A DNA stretch of 12,308 nucleotides from Ignavibacteriales bacterium (lineage in GTDB: Bacteria > Bacteroidota > Ignavibacteria > Ignavibacteriales > Ignavibacteriaceae). Made by a program: the position numbers and the translations under genes. The stretch spans positions 1 through 12,308 of the forward strand of contig DAIEML010000047.1 of NCBI GenBank assembly GCA_027349615.1. The letters are read 5' to 3'. This document shows positions 1 to 8,165 of this stretch, piece by piece. Position 1 is the stretch's first letter; each line of letters starts with the position of its first letter. Below the pieces are notes generated by a model. The model was given only the letters and a program-made list of their open reading frames with translations, was not told the DNA's origin and searched no databases.

Positions 1-124
1 AATTGGAGATTGAAGAAGAATTTCATCCCTTAAATATTTAATGGTTATAAATGTAACTAAATTGTAATAAAAGTAACCTTAGAAAAATTAAATTAAAATT
101 TGAAAATAAATTTAATTCATTTTT
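1..124. other. AT-rich non-coding stretch past the ABC-F break point
   Basis: On the minus strand this is the segment that replaces the expected second half of the ABC-F gene. In the open frame it encodes only a low-complexity Leu/Asn/Phe-rich tail, and the other two minus frames close quickly (TAA or TGA around 95-125). It contains a near-perfect direct repeat, ATAAATGTAAC at 47-57 and ATAAAAGTAAC at 67-77, offset by 20 bases. A minus-strand ATG at 24-26 with GGG directly against it could begin another gene running off the left edge, but only about eight codons are visible, so no call is made. No terminator hairpin was found here. Confidence 0.5.
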
Positions 125-1156
125 AAGATTATCAAAAATTATTTTAGTTCCGTAAGATTTTGAAATAGATTTTAATTCTAGAACTATTCTGCCGCTTTGA
201 GGAGGTTCAGGAAACTTGATAGAAATATCATCTTTAAAATCCGGAAGTTCTATCAAAGAAATTTTTTCAAGCTGCTTAATTCTGCTTTGTACTTGTTTTG
301 CTTTGGTCGCTTTGTAACGAAATCTTTCAATAAAATTTTCAGTCTCTTTAATTTTTCTCTGCTGCAATAAATATTGATTTGCAACTTGCTGGTCTCTTTC
401 TTCTTTGAACTTAAGATAAGCATCGTAATCGCCGTTAAATATATTGAACTTCCCAAGATAAATTTCTAGAGTTTTTTTTGTAACTGCATTTACAAAATAT
501 TTATCGTGTGAGACAATTAATAATGCACCTTTATAGCTTTTCAAAAAACTTATTAACCACTCAAGTGAATCAAGATCCAAATGATTTGTCGGTTCGTCCA
601 TCAACAAAATATCATTTTGCGAAATTAAAATTTTAGCAAGTGCAATTCGCATTTGCCATCCCCCGGAAAATTCATCTGTCATTCTTTCAAAGTCATCTTC
701 TTCAAATCCAAGACCTAAAAGAATTTTTTCAACTTTTGATGAAGCACTGTAAGAATCTAGTTCTTCTAATCGATGATGAACTTCACCTAATTGGTTTACA
801 AGGTCTTCACGTTTATCGTCTGTCATTGTTTCAATTGAAAGTTCAGTTGTAATTTCATTTTCTTTTTCATGCAAAATAAGAATATCTGTTAAAGCTAAAT
901 GTGCTTCTTCAATTAAAGTTTTCCCCTTGTGAGTGATGTTTTCTTGTGGAAGATATCCTATGCTAATATCTTTTTGTTTAAAAATTTTACCAGATTCTTG
1001 CTGAATTTGTCCGCAGATAATTTTTAGTAAAGAAGATTTTCCAGTTCCGTTTGCACCTACAAGAGAGATTCTGTCTCCGGAATTTATTTTGTAATTCACA
1101 TCCTTGAAAAGATACTTGCCATTGAATTGTAATGAAATGTTGGAGAGATCTATCAT
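38..1156 (-). pseudogene. ABC-F family ATPase, truncated in the second ATPase domain
   Basis: ABC-F proteins are soluble tandem-ATPase proteins without membrane domains. Many act on the ribosome as translation factors or antibiotic-protection factors. The first ATPase domain here is intact: Walker A G34-S41, Q-loop Q71, signature SGGWQ at 164-168, Walker B ILLMDEP at 183-189 and H-loop H217. It is followed by the charged interdomain linker typical of the family (about 235-300). A second domain begins (LELKSISKSYGTKIIFDN, about 326-343) but leaves the pattern near residue 344, base 127. The frame then runs through a low-complexity tail to a stop at 372. Family members are usually about 530-650 residues, so the second Walker A, signature and Walker B are all missing. 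No in-window frame restores them. It lies 47 bases downstream of the PorZ-like gene on the same strand, and no clear Shine-Dalgarno precedes ATG 1156. The subfamily (Uup, YheS, EttA or other) cannot be assigned. The cause could be a real deletion or rearrangement, or an assembly join. Confidence 0.85.
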
Positions 1157-1203
1157 TAAAAAAAAATTTCTTTAAAATTAATTTTGCAAATCAAAAATTA
1201 TAA

Positions 1204-3435
1204 TTATCGAAGCACTGCAATTTTTCCGGTGAAAACATTGTTGCCGTCTTTATCAAAAGCTACAATAAAATAAATACCTGAGTTTACCAAATTACCGTTT
1301 GAATCAGTGCCATTCCAATAAGCAACTCTTCCTCCGGGTGAAGAAAAATCTTTTATCAATTTGCCAGTGATTGATAAGATTTTTATTTCCGAATCTTTTA
1401 TCAAACCGTCTATCGTCAAAATATTGTTTTGATTTTTCAAAACAAATGGACTTGGATAAATAAATAATTTTGTAAAAGTATCCTGAGGTTTAATAGCGGG
1501 GGTTTGAAATGATGTTAAACCTTGATCGGTTCCGACATAAACTGTTCCGTTATTTTTATCAACGGTAATACTTGTAATTTGGTCGCTTAGTAAAGGACTA
1601 TTTTTTGTATTGTAAGCTGCGAGCAATTCAGAACCATCTGAATTTACTAAAAGTAAACCTTGGTTAGTTCCAACCCATTTTTCATTTATCGGATCTACGG
1701 CAATACAATTAATTGTTTGCTGCCTAAGTGTAAATACGCTTGTTATACTTAACTGTGGAGTTGCATTTGAAATTATGCTCGAAGTATTTGAAATAACATT
1801 GACACCTAGATTTGTTCCTACCCACAAATCGCCTCTGTCATCGACTACAATACAATTTATCGTATTGCTATTCAAACCATCAGAAGTCGTTAAATATCCA
1901 TATTTGTCATCAGAAGGATCATTATAAGTATTATTTTCATTAAAATAATAAAGACCAGTTCTATTTGGATCTGTACTGCAAAACCATTTAGTGTCACTTT
2001 GATCTATCGCTAAGTTATAATATTTTTCAATATACTGGCTACCAGTGGAAGGGACATGAAAGTGATACCAAGTGCTGTCTGTTGAAAGCATATTTAATGG
2101 TCTTAAGTCGGCTGCGGCATAGTTTAGAATCCATAAATTATTTTTAGAATCGATTGAAATTCCGGTTGTAACAAGGTAAAGAGTATCTTTCAAAATTCCC
2201 TGCATTCCAGTATTAGCATAAAAAGTAGTAATTGAATTATTTTGAATTTTGATAAAGCCTCTTCCCCAATTCCCAAAATAAGTAGAATTATCAGGAGATG
2301 AATATACAAATTGAAATGAATTTGATAATAATCCTGTTGTGTTTGAAACATTATAATTGGTCCAAGTATTTTTATCAAACTTATAAAAACCTTTTCCGGT
2401 TACATCTGTTCCGCTTGCACACCAAAGCACATCATTATTGTCAATTGCCAAAGAAGGAAATTGATTTGTAGCCGGACTGTTTGGTGCTAAAAAATTTACA
2501 GTAGAATTATTATAGACTTCTAAAATTCCATTGGTACTTGCAGCTAATAACCCTAAATTGGAATATGATAGTTCAACAGCTGGCGCACTTAGAGAATATG
2601 TTTTATTTATTGTCCCATTTATATAAGAATAAATTAAATTGTTTGATAGAATAAAAAGTGTATCGCCAACAGATAGAAGATCATTTATGTTTCCAGTTAA
2701 ACTAGGAATAAAATTATTCCATTTACTTCCATCAAATTCTGAAATTCCTGAAGAAGTTGCGACTAAGATAGAATCTTTAAATTGAATCAATTTATTAATA
2801 TTATTTGAAGGGAGTCCATCCGAAGTTGTATAAACATTCCAAGATTCTGGAGCCGATAAATTTGTAGTACCTTGCTTTTGAATTGCTACTCCTTCAGAGG
2901 TACAAGCATACAGCAAATTTAATTTAGTTGTACTATTAACTTGAATGTTCGAAGGGAAATTACCGAATTTAAAAAAAGTATCGTAGAAAAATAAATTTTT
3001 AGAGTTAATTAAAGAAATTCCAAAACTTGTAGAAACAAAAATAGTATCGCCGGAAGATTTTAATTCATCAATCTGTTTTGCAGTCTGATTAGAATTATAA
3101 ATATCCAAAATTGAATTTATAGAATTGTCTACTGGATTATAAACATCAATAACTCCCTCGGCACTACCGAACCAAATTTTCCCTTCACTGTCAATAGTAA
3201 CGGCAGTTAAATTTATACCATTCAATCCATCTGATTTATGTAGCGTTTTAAAATTATTTTCTGAAATTGAATATTGAAAGCCACCGCCTGTTGTAGCAGC
3301 CCAAATGTTATTTCCAAAAGAAATTAATGACTGAACATTTTTCATATCAGTGTAATTTCTCCAATTAGAAGTTTGTTGGGAAAGAATTGGAAATGTTATT
3401 AGGAGAATAAATAAAATACCATTCAATATCTTCAT
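1204..3435 (-). CDS. PorZ-like secreted double beta-propeller protein with T9SS-type C-terminal domain
   Basis: This is a 743-residue exported protein. Residues 1-20 are a signal peptide (MKILNGILFILLITFPILSQ). Most of the chain is made of propeller blades of the 'two-component regulator propeller' type, with recurring motifs such as SDGLNSNTINCIVVD, GDLWVGTNLGV, KWVGTNQGL and VYVGTDQGL. The N-terminal part (WRNYTDMKNVQSL, then GGGFQYS, SDGLNG and STSFGISLIN) follows the layout I recall for PorZ. PorZ is the surface component of the type IX secretion system's attachment complex that delivers anionic LPS. Residues about 655-743 form an Ig-like C-terminal domain (YPSPF, then GKLIKDF, WNGTDSNG, GIYFIV) of the FlgD-like/T9SS sorting type. 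PorZ itself also ends in such a domain. The start is supported by AAGGAA (3441-3446), five bases upstream. It could instead be a generic T9SS-exported propeller protein; the PorZ assignment is moderate. It has no kinase or DNA-binding domain. Confidence 0.7.
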   Translation of the reverse strand: MKILNGILFILLITFPILSQQTSNWRNYTDMKNVQSLISFGNNIWAATTGGGFQYSISENNFKTLHKSDGLNGINLTAVTIDSEGKIWFGSAEGVIDVYNPVDNSINSILDIYNSNQTAKQIDELKSSGDTIFVSTSFGISLINSKNLFFYDTFFKFGNFPSNIQVNSTTKLNLLYACTSEGVAIQKQGTTNLSAPESWNVYTTSDGLPSNNINKLIQFKDSILVATSSGISEFDGSKWNNFIPSLTGNINDLLSVGDTLFILSNNLIYSYINGTINKTYSLSAPAVELSYSNLGLLAASTNGILEVYNNSTVNFLAPNSPATNQFPSLAIDNNDVLWCASGTDVTGKGFYKFDKNTWTNYNVSNTTGLLSNSFQFVYSSPDNSTYFGNWGRGFIKIQNNSITTFYANTGMQGILKDTLYLVTTGISIDSKNNLWILNYAAADLRPLNMLSTDSTWYHFHVPSTGSQYIEKYYNLAIDQSDTKWFCSTDPNRTGLYYFNENNTYNDPSDDKYGYLTTSDGLNSNTINCIVVDDRGDLWVGTNLGVNVISNTSSIISNATPQLSITSVFTLRQQTINCIAVDPINEKWVGTNQGLLLVNSDGSELLAAYNTKNSPLLSDQITSITVDKNNGTVYVGTDQGLTSFQTPAIKPQDTFTKLFIYPSPFVLKNQNNILTIDGLIKDSEIKILSITGKLIKDFSSPGGRVAYWNGTDSNGNLVNSGIYFIVAFDKDGNNVFTGKIAVLR

Positions 3436-3647
3436 TTAAGTTCCTTTGAATTTAACGTAAAAAAGTATCAAGAAGATTATTCTATTTCTCCTAAATTTTT
3501 GTTTCGGTAAGATATTAATATTTATAAAACATCAATTCAAAATTAATATTTTTTTTATTTAGTTAAATATAAAATAAAAGTTTATAAATAATCTTAGGTT
3601 CTAATTTTGTGCATTTGAATGGAATTAATTCATGTGGTGAGAATTAA
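3436..3647. other. AT-rich intergenic region between ribH and the PorZ-like gene
   Basis: These 212 bases separate the crp-PHP-ribH group from the PorZ-like gene and presumably hold the latter's promoter. A minus-strand TAATTTTG (3538-3545) fits the TAnnTTTG -7 box, but no TTG lies at the right distance and it would leave a leader of about 95 bases, so it is weak. The inverted repeat AATTAATTC/GAATTAATT (3623-3631 and 3641-3649) overlaps the ribH stop codon. On the minus strand no T-run follows it, so it is not a clear terminator for ribH. Confidence 0.4.
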
Positions 3648-4109
3648 TTAGATTTTATTTGCCAAATCTGCCATTTCGATTGCAGTAAGAGCAGCATCCC
3701 AACCTTTATTGCCAGATTTTGTTCCAGCTCTTTCAATTGCTTGTTCAACATTATCGGTTGTTAAAACTCCAAACGCAATTGGAATATTATATTTTAAAGC
3801 AACTTGAGATATACCATTACTTACAGAGCTAGCAACATAATCAAAATGGGGCGTCGCGCCTCTTATAACAGCTCCTAAACAAATTATAGCATTATATTTT
3901 TTTTGTTCAGCTAATTTTTGAGCAGTAAATGGAATCTCAAATGCACCTGGAACTTTTATAATATCGATATTATTTTCGGAACAATTATGTTTTTTCAAAC
4001 AATCAAGTGCGCCTTCCAATAAATTTAATCCGATGAATTCATTAAATCTGCTTACAATAATTGCAAATTTATTTTTTGAAACTGAAAAATTTCCTTCGAT
4101 AATATTCAT
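3648..4109 (-). CDS. ribH: 6,7-dimethyl-8-ribityllumazine synthase
   Basis: It catalyses the penultimate step of riboflavin synthesis, condensing 5-amino-6-ribitylamino-uracil with 3,4-dihydroxy-2-butanone 4-phosphate. It acts in the cytoplasm and usually assembles as pentamers or 60-mer capsids. The 153-residue length is normal for the family. Visible motifs are RFNE (21-24, substrate ring stacking), PGAFEIP (54-60), [14 protein letters not shown] (79-92) with the catalytic-region histidine H88, and FGVLTTDN (113-120). It is the last gene of the probable crp-PHP-ribH operon, 29 bases after the PHP gene. No other riboflavin gene is present in the window and no FMN riboswitch-like structure was recognised upstream. 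The only purine-rich stretch upstream of the ATG (TTAGGA) is about 14 bases away, so initiation probably relies little on Shine-Dalgarno pairing. Confidence 0.96.
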   Translation of the reverse strand: MNIIEGNFSVSKNKFAIIVSRFNEFIGLNLLEGALDCLKKHNCSENNIDIIKVPGAFEIPFTAQKLAEQKKYNAIICLGAVIRGATPHFDYVASSVSNGISQVALKYNIPIAFGVLTTDNVEQAIERAGTKSGNKGWDAALTAIEMADLANKI

Positions 4110-4138
4110 AATGAAATAGTTTTAATCCTAAATTAATT

Positions 4139-4969
4139 TTATGCAGTGTTTTTTAATAATCTTCTTCTCATAGCATCAACAACAGAAGGATTTACAAAGT
4201 ACTTTCCTAAATTATTTTCATCTTCTCTCTTGCCGCCGTGAAAATCAGATCCGCCTGATTCTAAAAGGAAATATTCATTTACAATTCCCTTATAAAATTT
4301 AATTTGCTGAGGAGTGTGCGATGGATGAATTACTTCAATTCCATCCACACCAGCAGTAATTAATTCTTTTAACAAAGATTCTGTCATATAACCGGGATGA
4401 GCAATAAAGCTAAGGCCTCCAGCATCATTAATAATTTTAAATGCGCTTTGAGGTGAAAGGTGAACTTTTTTTTCGTAAGCAGGACAGCCGTTGCCAATAT
4501 ACTTATTGAAGGCTTCATAATAAGATGAAATTAATCCTTTGTCAAGTAAAGCTTGCGCAATATGAGGTCGTCCCACCGCTGAGTTTTGGGCTCTTTCAAG
4601 TACATCTTCAATTGCGAGATTGAATCCAATGGACTTGAGTTTATTAACAATTCTTATTGCTCTTTTTAATCTCTCTTCTCGGAAGAAAGATAAATATCGT
4701 TCAAGTTCAGAATTTTCAGGTTCAAAAAAATAGGCTAATATGTGTACTTCTTTATCTTTTAAATCTGAGCTAATTTCCATACCAGGAATAACTTCTATTC
4801 CAAATTTTTTCCCAATTTCAATTGCTTCTAAAATTCCTGCGATGTTATCATGATCTGTAATACTTATAACATCAATGCCAGCATTCTTAGCTTTAGTTAT
4901 TAATTCATTTGGAGAATAAAATCCATCAGAATAAGTTGTATGAGTGTGCAGATCAACTTTACCTGTCAT
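4139..4969 (-). CDS. PHP-domain phosphoesterase (TrpH/YciV-like)
   Basis: This is a 276-residue PHP-fold metal-dependent phosphoesterase. Numbering from ATG 4969, the metal ligands expected for the family are visible: H8-T-H10, D15, DHD at 39-41, E65 in GMEISS, H76, H191 in AHPG, H215/H218 in IHPSH and D242-F-H244. This layout matches the stand-alone TrpH/YciV group. Characterised members hydrolyse 3',5'-nucleoside bisphosphates (pAp) or trim 5' ends of small RNAs as RNase AM. The exact substrate is not readable from the sequence. A GTG at 4972 directly precedes the ATG and could also be used; the upstream region has only a loose AGAAAG-type purine stretch. It sits 26 bases after the Crp-family gene and 29 before ribH, which points to cotranscription. 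No DNA polymerase or tRNA-synthetase domains are fused to it. Confidence 0.88.
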   Translation of the reverse strand: MTGKVDLHTHTTYSDGFYSPNELITKAKNAGIDVISITDHDNIAGILEAIEIGKKFGIEVIPGMEISSDLKDKEVHILAYFFEPENSELERYLSFFREERLKRAIRIVNKLKSIGFNLAIEDVLERAQNSAVGRPHIAQALLDKGLISSYYEAFNKYIGNGCPAYEKKVHLSPQSAFKIINDAGGLSFIAHPGYMTESLLKELITAGVDGIEVIHPSHTPQQIKFYKGIVNEYFLLESGGSDFHGGKREDENNLGKYFVNPSVVDAMRRRLLKNTA

Positions 4970-4995
4970 CACTTTCTTCTCTTTCTAACAGATTA

Positions 4996-5679
4996 TTAAC
5001 TATATAATTCTTTAAATTTTTCATAATCAAGTATACGAAGTCTAGAACCATCAAGTTCCACCATACCTTTTTTTGCAAATGAATGCAGAGTTCTGGAAAT
5101 TGTTTCGCGTGATGTTCCGGCCATGTTTGCAAGGTCATGTTGATAAGGAAGTTTTTCAATTTCAACAGTTCCTTGTTTAATTTTTCCGATATCGTCAGCA
5201 AGCTGAAGAATCACAGTAGCAACTTTACCTTCAGCATCTTTAAGAGACAAAGATTTAATTTTCATATCTGCAGAACGTAATCGTTGAGTTAATTCTTGTA
5301 GTAAAGCTACAGCAATTTCAGGATGTGCATGAAGTAAATTTAAAAATTCACTTCTTTGAATTATAAATAATTCAGAATCCTCCATGGCTGTAACATTAGC
5401 CGAGCGTGATTGGCCGTCTAAAATTGCCATTTCACCAAAAAAGTCAGATTCTCCAAGTATTGTTAATATTACTTCTTTACCGTCATCACTAACACGGGAT
5501 ACTTTTACTTTTCCATCAATAATAACAAATAAAGCAGAACCTGTTTCGTGTTCAAAAAGCACAACTGAATCTTTGGCGAAGCTTTTACGAACGCCTAATT
5601 TTGAGATTTGATCAAGAGTACTATCATCAAGTTCCGAAAAAATAGGAACATATTTAAGAAAATCATTATTTTCTATCAT
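4996..5679 (-). CDS. Crp/Fnr-family transcriptional regulator
   Basis: This 227-residue regulator has an N-terminal cyclic-nucleotide-binding domain (about 8-125), a long dimerisation helix (about 118-145) and a C-terminal winged helix-turn-helix (about 150-220). The phosphate-binding cassette FGEMAILDGQSRSA (81-94) keeps the Glu, Arg and Ser that contact the cyclic-nucleotide phosphate in CRP, so ligand binding is plausible. There are no cysteines anywhere, so it cannot carry an FNR-type Fe-S cluster. The recognition helix GTSRETISRTL (188-198) retains the R-E-x3-R pattern of CRP, suggesting a CRP-like half-site. The start ATG is preceded by GAGGG (5687-5691) at seven bases, a strong Shine-Dalgarno. 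It is the first gene of the crp-PHP-ribH group and diverges from the foldase gene across 284 bases. Autoregulation through that region is possible but inferred. Confidence 0.93.
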   Translation of the reverse strand: MIENNDFLKYVPIFSELDDSTLDQISKLGVRKSFAKDSVVLFEHETGSALFVIIDGKVKVSRVSDDGKEVILTILGESDFFGEMAILDGQSRSANVTAMEDSELFIIQRSEFLNLLHAHPEIAVALLQELTQRLRSADMKIKSLSLKDAEGKVATVILQLADDIGKIKQGTVEIEKLPYQHDLANMAGTSRETISRTLHSFAKKGMVELDGSRLRILDYEKFKELYS

Positions 5680-5712
5680 TTTATAACCCTCTTTAATTAT
5701 AGTTTATTAAGA

Positions 5713-5741
5713 AATATAAATTGGAACATTTAGAAAGTCAA
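5713..5741 (-). promoter_or_regulatory. Promoter for the Crp-family gene
   Basis: On the minus strand TTGACT (5736-5741) is followed after exactly 17 bases by TATATT (5713-5718), a near-consensus sigma70-type promoter. The same bases also fit the Bacteroidota pattern TTG, 20-base spacer, TATATTTC (one mismatch to TAnnTTTG). Transcription would start near 5706, giving a leader of about 27 bases with the GAGGG ribosome-binding site. An ACATAAG sequence (minus strand) abuts the -35 box upstream. Confidence 0.55.
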
Positions 5742-5893
5742 CTTATGTAAGCTAAATAAATAGAATATCTTATAATTAACTGAAAAAAATCTTGGTTTAA
5801 CTTATTTCTAAATAAAAATTTTAATGAATACTTCTTTGATTTCGCTTAATGTCTGTTACACATAAGACCCAAAATTATCAACTTAAAATTAAA

Positions 5894-5924
5894 TTGCTTT
5901 TATGTACTTATGTGTCTATTTTTG
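5894..5924 (+). promoter_or_regulatory. Bacteroidota-type promoter for the PpiD-like foldase gene
   Basis: TTG (5894-5896) and TATTTTTG (5917-5924, an exact TAnnTTTG) are separated by 20 bases, which fits the -33/-7 promoter described for the Bacteroidota primary sigma factor. Transcription would begin about seven bases downstream, near 5931, and leave a 5' leader of about 33 bases before ATG 5964. CTTATGTGT at 5907-5915 lies in the spacer directly before the -7 box, a position where a bound protein would block polymerase. Confidence 0.5.
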
Positions 5925-5963
5925 ACTTCTTATTTTTTAATTAAATTCTGGAGATGATGCAGC

Positions 5964-8051
5964 ATGGCTATGATGGCCAAAATGAGGAGTTTAGCGCCGG
6001 CCTTTATTATTGGAGTCGGAGTTATTTTTGTCCTTTTTATGATTATATCCGATTCCAACATAATGGAAGTTTTTGGATTGAGGACAAATAATGTTGGATC
6101 TATAAATGGTGTAAAAATCAGTTATCAAGAATTCAACAAAGCAATGGATAATGAAAGAGAAAATTTAAAACAACAATCTGGTAAAGATGTTCCTGATGAA
6201 GATAATGATCAATTTCGTGATCAAGTTTGGGATGCTTTAGTTACACAGACATTGTTGGCTCAGGAAATTAAAAATTACGGAATATCTGTATCCGATCAGG
6301 AAATACGAGATATAATACTAAGCCCCAATCCTCCAGAATTTTTAAAAAGAAGTTTTATTGATTCTACTGGTAAATTTAATCGTCAACTTTATATAAGTGC
6401 TTTGTACGATCCTAAAAACTCACAGGCATTAATTCAAGCTGAAGATTATATTCGTCAAAATCAATTGACACAAAAATTACAAAGCATGTTATTAGCATCA
6501 ATTACAGTAAGCGAATCGGAGCTTAAACGTAAATTTATTGATCAAAATGTTAAAATGAATGATCAATACGCTTTGGTTAGCTTGTCAGAATTTCCAGATG
6601 CTAATATTAAAGTGTCTGATGAAGATTTAAAAAATTATTATAACCTGCATCTAAATCAGTTTGAGATAAAACCTCAAAGAAAATTAAAGTATGTTTTATT
6701 CCCAACCGTTCCATCTTCAGAAGATTCAGCAAACATAAAAATGAATCTTGAAAATATTGTTGGACAAACAAAAGATGATACAACTTCATTTAAATCTTTA
6801 GTCGAACAATTTTCATCAATGCCGTATTCAAAAGATACTTTAGCAATTTCAGCATTTCCAGCTTCTATCTCTAATCAAATTGAAAATGCGAAAGCTGGTT
6901 CAATCGTTGGGCCGGCTGCTTCAAACGAAGGATATACTTTGTATCATGTAATTGGAGCAGTACCATCAAAGGAAGAAATGGTTAGAGCATCTCATATTTT
7001 GATAAATCAGTATGGCGATGACGCAAAAAATCTTGAAGAGGCAATGAAAATTTATGACCAACTTCAAAAGGGTGCTGATTTTGCCACCCTTGCTAAAGAA
7101 TATTCTAAAGATCCTGGAAGCGCGATTAAAGGTGGTGATTTAGGTTGGTTCGGAAAAGGCCAAATGGTTCCGGAGTTTGAAAAGGCTGTTTTTAGCGGTA
7201 AGATTGGAGTTGTTCAAAAACCAATTAAGACAAACTACAGTTATCATATAATCAAAGTAACTGGCATATCAAATACTAAATATATTGTAGAGAAAATTGT
7301 TAACCCAATTAAAGCTTCAGCAGGAACAAAGGATCAACTATTAAGTAATGCAAAAGATTTTTCTTATTTGGCAAACAAAGATGGTTTTGAAAAAGAAGCT
7401 AAGTTAATGAACTATACAATGAGAGAAACACCAACTTTTACGAAGGATGCTTATTTTGTTCCTGGAATTGGAACTGGTAAGAGCATTATTGATTTTGCAT
7501 TTAATAATAGTTTAAATTCAATTAGTGATGCTTTGAGAAGCTCTTCAGGATATGTTGTCGTTGAAGTTTCTGACGTAATAAATGAAGGTGTTAAATCGTT
7601 TGATCAAGTAAAAAATCAGATTAAACCTGCGGTTATTAAAGAGAAAAAATATGAGCTTGCAAAGAAGAAAGCAGAGCAAATTAAATCTAGTATAAATGGC
7701 GATTTGACAAAAGCAACAACAATCGACGCGAATGCAATTGTAAATCAAACTGGTGAATTTACAAATTCAGGATCTGTTCCAACAATTGGAGTTGATTATA
7801 ACTTTTCTTCAAAATCTTTGGATCTTCCGATAAATAAAGTATCAGATCCTATTAAAGGCGAACGAGGTTATTATTTGATAAAAGTTTTATCTCGTTCTGC
7901 ATTTGACTCTTCTGCTTATAATATTCAAAGAGCTTCGATACGAGATAATATTATTCAACAGATGAAAAATACTTTCTTTTCAGAGTGGTTAGCAAAATTG
8001 AAAAAAGATGCAGATATTGTTGATAATAGAGCGCAATATTATGGCCAATAA
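5964..8051 (+). CDS. PpiD/SurA-like membrane-anchored periplasmic peptidyl-prolyl isomerase
   Basis: This 695-residue foldase is built like PpiD. A short cytoplasmic N-terminus is followed by one membrane helix (about 11-29, [18 protein letters not shown]), a SurA_N-type helical chaperone region (about 45-200), and parvulin-type domains. The best-preserved parvulin domain is about 338-434, with RASHIL, the [16 protein letters not shown] helix, GGDLGWF and YHIIKV. A region before it (about 219-333) and one after it (about 500-650, with [10 protein letters not shown] and GYYLIKVL) look like degenerate parvulin folds. The role is to help newly exported proteins fold at the periplasmic face of the inner membrane. 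It is slightly longer than E. coli PpiD (623 residues), which is normal for this phylum. GGAG (5950-5953) lies ten bases before the chosen ATG, and two earlier out-of-frame ATGs (5954 and 5957) are ignored. Its own terminator follows 22 bases after the stop, so it is probably monocistronic. Confidence 0.9.
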   Translation: MAMMAKMRSLAPAFIIGVGVIFVLFMIISDSNIMEVFGLRTNNVGSINGVKISYQEFNKAMDNERENLKQQSGKDVPDEDNDQFRDQVWDALVTQTLLAQEIKNYGISVSDQEIRDIILSPNPPEFLKRSFIDSTGKFNRQLYISALYDPKNSQALIQAEDYIRQNQLTQKLQSMLLASITVSESELKRKFIDQNVKMNDQYALVSLSEFPDANIKVSDEDLKNYYNLHLNQFEIKPQRKLKYVLFPTVPSSEDSANIKMNLENIVGQTKDDTTSFKSLVEQFSSMPYSKDTLAISAFPASISNQIENAKAGSIVGPAASNEGYTLYHVIGAVPSKEEMVRASHILINQYGDDAKNLEEAMKIYDQLQKGADFATLAKEYSKDPGSAIKGGDLGWFGKGQMVPEFEKAVFSGKIGVVQKPIKTNYSYHIIKVTGISNTKYIVEKIVNPIKASAGTKDQLLSNAKDFSYLANKDGFEKEAKLMNYTMRETPTFTKDAYFVPGIGTGKSIIDFAFNNSLNSISDALRSSSGYVVVEVSDVINEGVKSFDQVKNQIKPAVIKEKKYELAKKKAEQIKSSINGDLTKATTIDANAIVNQTGEFTNSGSVPTIGVDYNFSSKSLDLPINKVSDPIKGERGYYLIKVLSRSAFDSSAYNIQRASIRDNIIQQMKNTFFSEWLAKLKKDADIVDNRAQYYGQ

Positions 8052-8072
8052 TTTTTTATTCTCTTAAAAAAT

Positions 8073-8103
8073 ACCCCCGGTTAAATTCTTAGCCGGGGGT
8101 TTT
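8073..8103 (+). terminator. Rho-independent terminator after the foldase gene
   Basis: CCCCCGGTTAA (8074-8084) pairs with TTAGCCGGGGG (8089-8099) around an ATTC loop. This gives 11 pairs including one G-U, extended by A8073-T8100. TTTT follows directly, with a second T-run after GA. The upstream side is AAAAAATA, so the structure could also stop minus-strand transcription. It is by far the strongest hairpin in the window. Confidence 0.92.
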
Positions 8104-8125
8104 GATTTTTAAAGGTAAATTATCA

Positions 8126-8141
8126 AATTGATTTGTCAATT
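8126..8141. promoter_or_regulatory. Palindrome AATTGATTTGTCAATT upstream of the outer-membrane protein gene
   Basis: AATTGA and TCAATT flank TTTG, and arms reach seven bases if A8125-T8142 is included. It lies 25 bases before the likely start of the beta-barrel gene, where an operator would be expected. The core TTGA-N4-TCAA resembles, but is shorter than, the FNR box TTGAT-N4-ATCAA. In DNA this AT-rich such a palindrome can arise by chance. Confidence 0.25.
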
Positions 8142-8165
8142 TACATAACTAATTATTGTAAAAAC

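Noticed and set aside
640..852. Plus-strand reading frame opposite the ABC-F gene
   Set aside because: It lies entirely antisense to conserved ABC-F coding sequence, has no ribosome-binding site and shows no recognisable domain. The same applies to the shorter antisense frames opposite the PorZ-like, Crp-family, foldase and nadA genes.
1204..3435. Hybrid two-component sensor, as the propeller family name could suggest
   Set aside because: There is no transmembrane helix beyond the signal peptide, no kinase domain and no DNA-binding domain; it ends in a T9SS-type Ig-like domain.
3623..3649. Inverted repeat at the ribH 3' end as a terminator
   Set aside because: The arms are pure AATTAATT-type sequence with a single G-C pair, and no T-run follows on the ribH strand.
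4112..4126. TTAAAACTATTTCAT-like match upstream of ribH to the repeat core at 10977-10991
   Set aside because: A 15-base match is expected about once by chance in a 12-kb window this AT-rich. The ribH site has no hairpin, no GAGGG at the right spacing and no downstream ATGCCA box.
4959..5201. Minus-strand 80-codon frame overlapping the end of the Crp-family gene
   Set aside because: It is a shifted frame over the conserved helix-turn-helix region and has no domain or start signal of its own.
4996..5679. FNR-type oxygen sensor
   Set aside because: The protein has no cysteine at all, so it cannot hold an FNR Fe-S cluster; the phosphate-binding cassette fits cyclic-nucleotide binding instead.
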